Origin: Rhizophagus sp. LPA8_4_AMF
Lineage: Eukaryota; Glomeromycota; Glomeromycetes; Glomerales; Glomeraceae
Length of the DNA: 24,067 nt
Assembly: GCA_021464525.1 (NCBI GenBank)
Contig: JADRCO010000970.1
Span: 1 to 24,067, forward strand
Reading direction: 5' to 3'
Shown here one piece after another: positions 7,706 through 16,757 of the stretch. The stretch's first letter is position 1. The number at the start of each line of letters is the position of its first letter. Position numbers and translations under genes: made by a program. Below the pieces are notes generated by a model. It saw only the letters and a program-made list of their open reading frames with translations. It did not search any database and was not told the DNA's origin.

Positions 7706-9552
7706 AATGTCATCTGAATATATGAAAAAAAAATAGGTTTAATTATTTGATCCAGGAAGTAACGTAATGTTCATCTCATAAATACGAATTCAAGAAAATT
7801 ACGAAATATATTTTCAGCATATGGGCAGATTTAACTCTTCAACTAATATAAACCGATTCCATCAATCTCGTAATTACTATATATAGTGCGATTTACTGGC
7901 CCATATGGTCAGATTACCTCTGCTTATCTATGATTTTTTCAGGCACTTTATAATCTGAAAACTGCAATTTAGCGTTGGATACTATTATCATTTATAATTG
8001 AAGACATGAATGGTGGAAATTTTTGTTAGAGGAATCTTTTGACAAATAAAATATAATTTGGAATTTTTTAATTTATGTTTAGTTGGTAACTATTACAAAT
8101 ATACAGTCTGTTTGTTACTCGTCACCTGCTGCAGACCTGCTGCAACAGCAGCAGCTCTATAAAATTGTGAAATGTCTACTGTTATATTCTTCCATAAAGT
8201 TAATAACTTTCTGAAAGGATTTAATTTTATATAATTTGGAATTCTGGATTATTTCTCATAAAGGTTCAGTTCATGCAATTTACACTCATAAATCATATTG
8301 TTTTTATTAAATATAATGAAGTCTATGTTAAGCAAATGTGTTTGCGTCATCAAATAGTTATGTTAATCTAAAATAGGTACTTGCATAAACATTTTTTTTA
8401 GGAATTTTCAGTTTAAACATTTATAATAATATGACAATTGTAAATATAATTGAATTTTGTAAACCAAAATATCAATTGTTACATCATTTCTTTAAATATA
8501 TTAAATGCTGTATATATGGGTTAATTTTCAATATAAATTAAGAATGGAATAATGGAATAATATGATAGTACTTATTAATTCTAATATCTGATATGTAATT
8601 TTAAAAATATGAAGAAAGTACAAAATTTATCAAACCTATTAGAAGAAAAATTTTAAATAATATTTATTGGACCTTAAAATACTTTTATAAATATTCATGA
8701 CCATTAAGGCTATATAAATTAAATTTTTATTTTCACTTTATATTTTATTAAAACATACTCACTTGCAGATAGTACACATTAGAAATTCTAGATGGATGAG
8801 AGATGGGTTTCTTGTTAGTAAATGAGTTTTTTGCGTCTCTTTTACATTCAATAATTTAAGTTTCGCAAATGTAGATTTCTACCCAACTTATTATTTAATC
8901 AAGTGATCATTTTTTAGTATTACAGAACAATATTGGGTAACAAAATTATGAAAATCATTCAAAAATCCCTATAATGCAAAGTGGACAATATGCCATATAT
9001 TAATATTTGATTAAATAAATATTTATTTTTTTTAATTTAATATTAACTGTTAATTAATTATTACTTATTTATTCTTCCTTTTTACATTAATGAATAATCT
9101 ACTTCATGAAACTGTACCTAAGAAAATAAATTAGTTCTTTTATTATATTATGTAAAAGAAATATTTTACAATTAACTATTATATTGAACTCAGCGAGATA
9201 TATAATTATTCATGATTTTTTTTTAAAAAATTAAAAGGAGTTGGTTAATCTTAACTGAGTTATTATTATTTAAATCTTATTAATTCAATCAAATTTTACA
9301 AAATAAGAAAAATTAATTCAATAGTTTTCATGTACTCTGATATATAAAGTGCAGAATGTTAAATTATTTTTAAAATTTATTAATAACACACAAAGTTTTA
9401 TTAATTAAATTTTATAAGCCATATTTTTTAATGAATATTTTACTATTTATTTCTTCAATAAGTCTGTTATATAATCTAGAAATTGAAAGTACTTAACATA
9501 ATGAGATTATAAATTATCTGAATATGGAAAACATATATTAAAGTATATTTTA
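7706..9552. other. AT-rich intergenic region
   Basis: No supported gene. The one visible oddity is a CTGCTGCA-rich palindromic patch at 8125-8155 (CTGCTGCAACAGCAG). The remainder is A/T-rich with scattered poly-A/T runs. The last few hundred bases would include the 3' untranslated region of the kinase gene that ends at 9553, but no clear polyadenylation signal was fixed. Confidence 0.6.
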
Positions 9553-11645
9553 TTAATTAATTAAAGTATTTAATTTATTTTGAGCTAATTGATATCCTTG
9601 TTCAGCAGATTTTGTATACCAATAAATTGCTTTGTTTATGTCCATATTAATTCCTTTTCCACTTTTATATATATTAGCAAGATTATATTGAGCCAAATAA
9701 TCTCCTAGATTTGCAGCCTTTTGATATAGTTCAAATGCTTTTTGTTTATCAACATTGATCCCAATTCCATAAGAATAACAGTATCCTAAATTAGTCATTC
9801 CAAGTATATTTTCTAAATTTGCTGCTTTTTGATATAGTTCAAATGCTTTTTGTTCATCAATACTAGTTCCAATTCCATTTTCATAACAATATCCTAAATT
9901 ATATATTCCACAAACATTTCCTAAATTTGCTGCTTTTTGATATAATTCAAATGCTTTTTGTTTGTCAATATCAGTCCAAATTCCTTTATGATAACAATAT
10001 CCTAAACTAACTATTCCAGATGCATTTCCTGAATTTGCTGCATTTTGATATAATTCAAATGCTTTTTGTTTATCAACATTAATTTCAATTCCAAAATGAT
10101 TAAATATTCCAAGTAAAAAAACAGAATTTGAAATACTCTGATTATTCAATAGCCAATTATAAATTTCTTGTGAAGTTATATTATGATTATTAAGATAATT
10201 AACAATTTTATGTTTTCTCATTTCCATTTCTATATTTTCAAGAAGGAGAATGATTTCATTAACTATAATGTCAAAATTATTCTCTGATGATAGTGAAGTA
10301 TCCATTTCTTCTGTATTCATATTATTAAAATTTTGAATAAGTTGAGACATCTCTCCATGCAATGAATTACTAGTAATATTTCTAGGAGTTTCAACAATAT
10401 TCTGCTGTTCACTTGATAATTGGATACTTTCTTTTAAAATAATTGCATTTAATTTTGCAATAACTTGGTTGATAATTGGACGACTATCTGGTTCATGATT
10501 CCAGCAATCTAAATGTAAAATATACTTTTAATTAACAAATGTAATTATTATGAACATAATTAAAATTTATTTGTACTTACCAGTATATATTTTTATATAA
10601 TCTTCAGGTGTATTGGGAATGGGTTTCTCTCTAAGACCATGTAATATTTCCATAGCCAAACCAAGATCATATGGTTCATCACAAAAAGGTGGCCTTCCAC
10701 TAGATATTTCCCATAAGAGTACACCAATACTGTAAACATCACTCTTTTTATTTAATGAATATAGTTGGATTTTGTTATTGCTATCTCTTTTTCTATTAAA
10801 TATTTGCGGATCAATATAAGTAACCATTCCAAATAATTTTGATTGAATATTGGATGATTCTTCAATTCTTTTTGATAATCCAAAATCAGCTAATTTAATG
10901 GTATCCTTATGAACTAATACGTTATTAGAGTGCTATTATTAATAAAAATGATAATAATATTAGGTACAAACTTTAGAATTTAATAAAATGTTAAAAGTAA
11001 ACTTACCAGATCACGATGCACAATCCCTTCATCGTGCAAGAATGACATAGCATTAGATAACTGAAATGCTAGATTTAATTTGTCATTCCAAGTAAGGTTC
11101 TTAAAGTATCCATTTAAATAGCTTCGAAGGGTACCATTATTGGCATATTCCATTACTAAAAAATATTTTTTTGAATTGTTGCTCTGGTTTTCTTTGAAAA
11201 AAAATAAATTTGTTTAGATTATTTCATTTATTAAAATAATGATTAATAATGATTAAAATATTTATAATACCTGTTGCAATGCCATAAAAGCGAATTATAT
11301 TTTCATGAAAATCAATTTCACGCTGAAGCTTAAGCTAAATAAAAATAGAAATGATAAATTAGGACATAATTTACGTTAACATACTGTATCATTAAGACAA
11401 TATATAATAGTTACTTCTTTAACAACTTCTTTAGCCATGACATTGAAATTAAAAAAAGATTTCAATGCTAAATGACTATATGAACTTTTCCAATTTGCAC
11501 GATAGACTTTTCCAAAACTTCCAAAACCAATTTCTTGCATATTATTAAAATGATTATAGTCATAATATTTAATTCGTTCTTTCGCAATAGATTCTTCAAT
11601 CCAATTAATCCACTCATTTGAATTATCAGTAGTGTTATTAGACAT
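9553..11645 (-). CDS. protein kinase (TKL-like) with C-terminal Sel1 repeats, five exons
   Basis: Five exons join in frame: 11645-11415, 11334-11271, 11191-11007, 10932-10581 and 10508-9553. The four introns are 72-80 bp with GT-AG ends, and the total is 595 codons plus a TAA. The kinase domain spans about residues 33-300: Gly-rich loop GFGSFG (40-45), Lys62 in LALKSF, HRDLHSNN (Asp159), ADFGLS (Asp176) and TYIDPQ in place of APE. The closing CWNHEPDSRP motif follows. Residues 417-590 hold five 36-residue Sel1 repeats of the type VDKQKAFELYQKAANLGN...LGYCY, a protein-interaction solenoid. All catalytic residues are present, so it is probably active, most likely as a cytoplasmic serine/threonine kinase; its substrate is unknown. 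Kinase-Sel1 fusions are greatly expanded in arbuscular mycorrhizal fungi. The start Met is the first in exon 1 and lies just downstream of a TATA-like box. Splice sites are inferred from frame and conserved domain continuity. Confidence 0.93.
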
Positions 11646-11742
11646 TATTATTTTAAATACAGAATTTTTATTACTACGGTAGTAAATTTTTTAATGTGAG
11701 AGTTAATTTATATATTGAGAAAAAAAAAAAGAATTTTTGCAC

Positions 11743-11750
11743 TATTTATA
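11743..11750 (-). promoter_or_regulatory. TATA-like box of the kinase-Sel1 gene
   Basis: TATAAATA reads on the minus strand about 98 bp before the start codon at 11645. It is followed by a pyrimidine-rich stretch, a common fungal arrangement. The local AT content is high, so it could be chance. Confidence 0.45.
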
Positions 11751-11851
11751 GAAATTCGGTGTTACGAAATAAGATAGTACATTTGTGTAATTTGTAAATC
11801 ATGCCAAAAATGGGCTGTCCTACATTACTGTTCAATAATTTTAATATGACA

Positions 11852-11859
11852 TGACGTCA
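11852..11859. promoter_or_regulatory. TGACGTCA palindrome (CRE/ATF-type bZIP site)
   Basis: A perfect TGACGTCA lies about 207 bp upstream of the kinase-Sel1 start codon and about 100 bp upstream of its TATA-like box. Fungal ATF/CREB-type bZIP factors bind this sequence. An 8-bp palindrome with two CpG-type steps is rare by chance in such AT-rich DNA. The same site recurs at 16553-16560. Confidence 0.45.
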
Positions 11860-12064
11860 CAAATTGTTTATACCGTGAAATTTAAAATGTCGCAAAATAT
11901 TTAATAAAAATGGAATCATAAATTTTTACTAATTATTACGTATTTGTTGTAAGCAAATTCTTATTGAAAAAAATTCTGATAAACATCCAAAATTTAAAAA
12001 GTGATGCAACAAATCAAAAAAATAAATAATAATAATAATAAATTACTCTCTATATAAGGAGCAA

Positions 12065-12285
12065 TTATCAATTAAAAAAAAACTATTGCAATTAAATTTA
12101 CAGCTAAGAATAGACAGATTCTTATATCTGAATAAAATTAGGATGGTAATTTCTATTTTGTGCCTATTTTATATTTATTTACAATCAAATAATTTATAAT
12201 CAAATTAACGAATATTGAATTATAATTTTATATGACATCCAAATGAATGTGATTGCACAAAGTGCATAATTAACATTAACTGAAA
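12065..12285. repeat. degenerate dispersed repeat, copy B
   Basis: The order of blocks matches copy C (16025-16316): CAATTAAATTTAC, GAATAGRCARATTCTTRT, a TGAATAAAA/TAGGATG block, CTATTTTGTRCCTATTTT, TAATTTATAA and GCACAAAGTGCATAAT. The shared blocks keep the same orientation. Similarity is roughly three-quarters by eye. No coding potential and no terminal repeats were seen. Confidence 0.65.
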
Positions 12286-13132
12286 TTACCTATTCAAATT
12301 CCAAACAACATGGTTCATCGAGAGATTACTAATGGCAGTATTATACCATCTGTAACAAATAATAGTATTGAAAGTTATTTGATATCTTGGATTAATAACT
12401 ATACTTGCTTCGGGATGGTGTTGAAATTCTTAAATTAGAAAATCAGAAACAACAGGCGATCAAAAAGAAGAAACCAAAGTCTCTTCCGTAATATTAGAAG
12501 GTAAATTTACAACGGTTTTTCATGTATGAGCAATAGTTCTATTCATCATTCTGATTTTTTTTTGTAGAATTTCGATTGAAGATACTAAAGTTACAAATGA
12601 CAAAAGCAACACTTAAAGCACATCACCTAATATCACGTATTTTCATTTTCCGCAAAGTGTTGTCTCAGGGCTAGATTTTAATCTTGCGGAAAAACCAGAA
12701 AAATAAGATAGGGTATTAGATAGAGATAACATGTATTACGGGCTACGTCCCAAACTTTGTATTTATTTTTTATCACTGTATTAATAAAGTATGGCTACGT
12801 TGTTTTGTGACAGGCATTTTCTTCGAGCGAGTGAAGTAAAAAATATTCTTGACAATTTCCGAAATTCGGTGCGATGTATCGCAAATTAGAAAATCTGGCA
12901 GTGAATTCTATCCAAGAGCATATAGTGAATGTGAAATATTGAGAAAACGAAATATAAAGGTAAGAGTGATAATTTTTGCTCTGGAATTTTGCAATAGATC
13001 TGAAATATTATCATCTCAGAATATTTGGGCGGAATTGGTTTAAACTAACAGATATAGTTAGTTAATTAATTTACTTCGTAAATTATAGAAGCATATTAGA
13101 TAGACGCATAGATATTGAAAAAATTAGCATTA
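12286..13132. other. intergenic region with possible coding remnants
   Basis: A plus-strand stretch at 12312-12440 reads open from an ATG (MVHREITNGSIIPSV...) for about 42 codons. A neighbouring frame gives a Lys-rich tail (LENQKQQAIKKKKPKSLP) to about 12490. Neither resembles a known family; they may be a relic or chance. A plus-strand frame at 12849-13043 also lacks recognisable content. A perfect inverted repeat lies at 12646-12693. Confidence 0.4.
12646..12693. repeat. perfect 10-bp inverted repeat, 28-base loop
   Basis: TTTTCCGCAA (12646-12655) and TTGCGGAAAA (12684-12693) are exact complements. The stem contains a GC-rich core that stands out in this AT-rich setting. It may be a hairpin or the ends of a very small element. 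Confidence 0.6.
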
Positions 13133-13210
13133 GGTGGTATTGAGAAGCGGGAAGGAAATCTCATTTTATGGGTTAGACATCGAGATGTTTCCTCCCTTTG
13201 AACGTCCACC
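13133..13210. other. candidate structured RNA or small foldback element (78 bp)
   Basis: The outer arms GGTGG (13133-13137) and CCACC (13206-13210) are complementary. Inside them GGGAAGGAAATCTC (13149-13162) pairs with GAGATGTTTCCTCCC (13182-13196), apart from small bulges. The result is one long stem with an internal loop and a roughly 19-base terminal loop, in a patch much richer in G and C than its surroundings. It does not have the arms of a tRNA. It could be a structured RNA, a terminator-like stem or a foldback mobile-element remnant. Confidence 0.45.
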
Positions 13211-13418
13211 ATTCAAATAGATTTTGTTAGTTTAGCACTGACAATTCATTCATAAGAGTAAAGATTTCGTTTAACTTTTTAAATGTAGCAATTTTGTTTT
13301 ATTGATAAAAATATTCCTTTATTCTCACTAAAAATTTGTTAATCAAGCAAAGTTACTGAGTATCTGAATCATAGATTAGAATTAGCTTTAATCCGCATTG
13401 CATCTTCAGTCACATCCT

Positions 13419-14839
13419 TCATAGCATCAAATTTCGTTCTAGATTATCAGAATCAGCACTTTCTCCATCATTACCAGATTTAGCAATTATTTTAGTATGT
13501 TGTTCTATTCCACTCCCTATGATCTGATCAAGGTCATATAGAACATTTTCCACAAATTCTTTATTGTAAGTATCTGAAAGTTTCCATTTTGGATTCAACT
13601 CCTTGTGTGCCCCAGAAACGGTAATTTTATATCATTTAGATCGTAAAAATTCGATGTATAATTTACATAAGTAACAACATTTCATGGATACTGCTATAAA
13701 TTCATTATGTTCCTTGCTTAATATGTCGGTGTTGGTCAATATGTTCAACTCTGCGTGTAAATATATGCGATTAATTGTTTCACGATCCAAATGGCCATTA
13801 TATATCTTGTTTATTCTATTCCTTGTTTCATAATTTTTTAAACAATTTTTCTTGAAATTTTCGAAATTCTTTTGATTAGGAATAAACTTTGTGATAATAT
13901 CACGCCATGAAGAAATGGGTTGATTGGCATGAACAGGATTCAAATAATGCAAATCTATACAAGAAAATGATGATTTATACTTTTCTTTACGTGCACAATT
14001 TAAATATCCATCACAGATGCAGAATAGGGTCCCACTTTTCTGATGTGCCCTAGGAATCTTTGCGGATAACTTTTGTTGTTTTTATTGTAATTATAATACT
14101 CGCAACAAGCCGTGGTCATTTTATATTCGTGAATCTCATCTAGATTATCAACGTTAATATTTAATTTTAGGAATTCTAGGAAAGTATTTAATATATGGTT
14201 CGTCTTTATTATCCTTTTATCTTTCTTAAGTTTCTTCAACCTATTTTCTAACTTAACAGAACAGTACTCCAATATATGAAAAAATAAAGCAGACACATCC
14301 TTTCTTTTAGTTGCTTCTACGAATGTCATGGGAGCATCTTTAGATAAATTTATCATGAGTCCTTTAATTTCGTTGATATATTCAACATCTCTATCATCCC
14401 ATCCACTGTTCTTAGAAATGTAAATTCTACACTTGTCGGGTAAAATTTTCAAGTTAACCGCTACCACTTGACTGTCTCTTGCTAATATCGTTGCCAGGTT
14501 ACGAGAAATTTGGTACCAATAAATAATGAAAAAATTTTTCTTCAAAAGCTAAATAATAAAATATTACGTAATTATGAAAGAATTTATAAAGTATAGAATG
14601 TGTCTAAATCATTGTATTTGTAACTTAAATCTGGATTTTCGTGAATCTAACGTCGGTTAAATACTAATATAATACACACAATATACCTTTAAACTAATTG
14701 ATCTCAAATCTTCTGAATTACTTTTAATAGCCTTTTCCGCAGTTTTTCATATTTACTTGTCAAATAGGCTTGGTCTAGTACTATGACGCCATTGATCTAC
14801 CCGTCTTTTAACTAAAAAAGGATGTTGTCCGAGAATCAT
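13419..14839 (-). pseudogene. OTT_1508-type nucleic-acid deaminase relic
   Basis: Pieces read in order from an ATG at 14839. They are an N-terminal stretch (MILGQHPFLVKRRVDQW), a 138-bp GT-AG intron (14686-14549), a helical middle region (14548-14000; IYWYQISRNLATILARD..., VVAVNLKILPDKCRIY) and a C-terminal domain (about 13990-13632). The tail, about 13631-13419, includes SGAHKELNPKWKLSD. The C-terminal domain has the deaminase signature: HAE (13749-13757; zinc His and catalytic Glu) and SMKCCYLC (codons 13665-13679 give C-C-Y-L-C, the C-x-x-C zinc pair). This spacing and the SxxCCYLC wording fit the fungal OTT_1508-like branch of the deaminase superfamily, whose members act on nucleic acids or nucleotides, although the fungal role is not known. 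The gene is broken, with at least three interruptions, although the catalytic motif survives. The family call rests on motif recognition alone. Confidence 0.7.
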
Positions 14840-15624
14840 GATTTTACGTGATCACGCATTTTTTTAAACAAAAAACCTTATATCCCTAAAGCTTTTATTA
14901 TTATAGTTGATAAGCCAAACATTAATTTCACTTAACTTGCTGATTATTTAACCAAATCTAATTTTTTTTTTCAATTACCACTTCTATTAAAAGGTATTTG
15001 AAGAAAATTACTTAAAGGAGCAATGTTAAATTTAGCCATATGTTATTTTAACTATTTTTTTCGTTTCAACTAATATTAACATATGCTTCGCGAAATAAAC
15101 CTTAATTCTTACTATAAAGAACCCACATTATCTAAATCAAGATTATCCAGAATTATTAAAACTTTTATTAATAGATATACTGTACCTCTATTAAAAGTAG
15201 TAATCTAATTAACCAAATTTTAACATAATTTAACTTATCATTCACGAAATAGTAGAAATGTTAAAACAAAATTTAATGAACGTTGTTAGTAAAACAGAAA
15301 AAAACAATAAATTTATTAAAGTATTGGACTATTTGCTTCTAATTTCAACCTAATTTAAAGTATTAATTTTTTTCAAATAGCCGCTTCAAAAGTTATTAAA
15401 AAGTCATCAATGTCAACATAAATTTACTATAAAAAAATTTACCATCAAAAAAAAAAATCTATTTACGTATTTAGTTTTTTTTAATTAGCCAATTCCGCAC
15501 ATTATTCAGCATTTCGAGACAACACGTAAATGATTATATTTGCTAAATTATTACTTGACAAATAATTATAGCCGATATCGTTAAGAAATCATATATCTGG
15601 AAAATCTTTTTTAATTTAACGGTT

Positions 15625-15690
15625 ATCCGGATATTTAATCTAAACGGATTACTCGGATATAACCGTTAACTATAACGGATATTCAATATC
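15625..15690. repeat. inverted repeat with clustered CGGATAT motifs
   Basis: AACGGTTATCCGGATAT is followed after a short gap by CGGATATAACCGTT, so the two can pair. A further CGGATATT and CCATGTGGATAT follow. The same CCGGAT wording occurs in the subterminal repeats of the element at 6374-7697. Confidence 0.5.
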
Positions 15691-15890
15691 CATGTGGATA
15701 TAATGCAAAATTTTTTTTCTAAGATAAATGTTACGCAAAATATGCAAAAATAGTGTGGCTGGTTTTAAACCAATTATATTTGAGAAAAGCGGGTCTAGGT
15801 CTCTAGGATATGAGTGCTCAGCAAAATTTTTTTTAGGGCACCTGACACAACTATATTTTATCAATTCTATTTTTATTACATATTTTACGA

Positions 15891-15914
15891 GTCTGCATAA
15901 GTCTGCATAAGTCT
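15891..15914. repeat. 10-bp tandem repeat, 2.4 copies
   Basis: GTCTGCATAA occurs twice in tandem (15891-15910), followed by GTCT. Confidence 0.8.
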
Positions 15915-16024
15915 ATTATGTAACAAATTCTTTGGTTAATGAAAAAAACTTACTCCGAAACCAATTTCTTAAACATCACTCTAACTACACGCAATAGGAT
16001 AGTTCGATCAATTCCCAGAACCAT

Positions 16025-16316
16025 TAATGATAATTATTAAATCAAAAAACTTTTACAATTAAATTTACGTCTGAGAATAGGCAAATTCTTGTGAGTATCT
16101 ATGTATTGTGATAACAAATGAATAAAAATAGGATGATATCTATTTTGTACCTATTTTGTATTAAATAAAAATCCAGATAATTTATAAATTTTGAATTATG
16201 AATATTTCAAATAATTAAATTTTATATGTAGGTTTTTTTATTCTAAAAATGAATCATTTTTTTTTTATTAGACATTCAAATTTTGATTTGCACAAAGTGC
16301 ATAATAAACATTAGCA
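16025..16316. repeat. degenerate dispersed repeat, copy C (longest copy)
   Basis: It shares ordered blocks with both copy A (5600-5752) and copy B (12065-12285) and so ties the three together. B and C share the CAATTAAATTTAC...GCACAAAGTGCATAAT span. A and C share TTTTGAATTATGAATATYTCAAATAATTAAATTT and the GACATTCAAAT block. Copy C is longer by insertions of A/T runs. It is non-coding. Confidence 0.65.
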
Positions 16317-16550
16317 GATTTTTTTCTTTAAAATTAACGGTAATAAAAGTTTAAATGCTTATTTTAAATTTAATAATAAAAAATACTCATTTTTTTAGTA
16401 TAAACTATAAAATAATATAATTATAGATGAATAAGAAGATGAACGAACATTAAAAAATTTCGCATTAGCCAATTTTTATTAAAACATTATATCACATTCA
16501 AGTACTATGAGATATTTAATATATACACTTTAAAGGTGAAGAATGGCGTT

Positions 16551-16613
16551 TATGACGTCATATGTAGGGTGAATATAATTACTTTTACATATGTACAAAA
16601 TAGGATATAAAAG
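16551..16613 (+). promoter_or_regulatory. promoter-like block: CRE palindrome plus TATA box
   Basis: TATGACGTCATA (16551-16562) is a perfect 12-bp palindrome around TGACGTCA. TATAAAAG follows at 16606-16613, about 45 bp downstream, and an ATG at 16635. The same site pair (TGACGTCA, then a TATA-like box) precedes the kinase gene. It may be a live promoter or a copy left by a lost gene. Confidence 0.35.
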
Positions 16614-16634
16614 ACACCGAAATTGTAAAACAAA

Positions 16635-16757
16635 ATGTTTGCTAAGCGTAATTCTCGTCTTAAAATAAGCAAAAATACTGTCGTAGTTATCATACATTGT
16701 ATTTATAAAACTATTAAGATTTACAAATTTTTTATTTCTTATTACATCACTTTTTGA
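16635..16757 (+). CDS. possible 40-residue small protein behind the promoter-like block
   Basis: The ORF starts at the first ATG after the TATAAAAG box (about 22 bp). It reads MFAKRNSRLKISKN and then a hydrophobic stretch (TVVVIIHCIY), followed by KTIKIYKFFISYYITF and a TGA. It has a basic N-terminus and could form one or two membrane-spanning segments, but in AT-rich DNA random frames often look like this. No family is recognised. The only support is its position behind a CRE/TATA pair. It could instead be the first exon of a lost gene, or nothing. Confidence 0.2.
   Translation: MFAKRNSRLKISKNTVVVIIHCIYKTIKIYKFFISYYITF

Larger units (their letters stand above)
14840..16024. other. AT-rich intergenic region with repeat fragments
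   Basis: No supported gene. The stretch 15618-15700 is a cluster of CGGATAT/TATCCGG motifs with an inverted pair, AACGGTTAT and ATAACCGTT. It resembles the subterminal zone of the hAT-like element but has no visible partner end. The stretch 15700-15870 is less AT-rich and carries twice the phrase GCAAAATTTTTTTT (15706, 15822); two opposite short frames overlap there and neither looks like a protein. GTCTGCATAA is tandemly repeated at 15891-15910, with a partial third copy. Confidence 0.5.

Noticed and set aside
11376-11414. Extension of kinase exon 1 to a donor at a later GTATGT
   Set aside because: The earlier donor (GTAACT after 11415) joins KE to LKLQREIDFHENII without a break in the kinase alignment; the later donor adds unmatched residues.
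15670-15910. Overlapping 60-64 codon frames on opposite strands
   Set aside because: Neither has a domain; the region has mobile-element-like motifs and repeated phrases instead.
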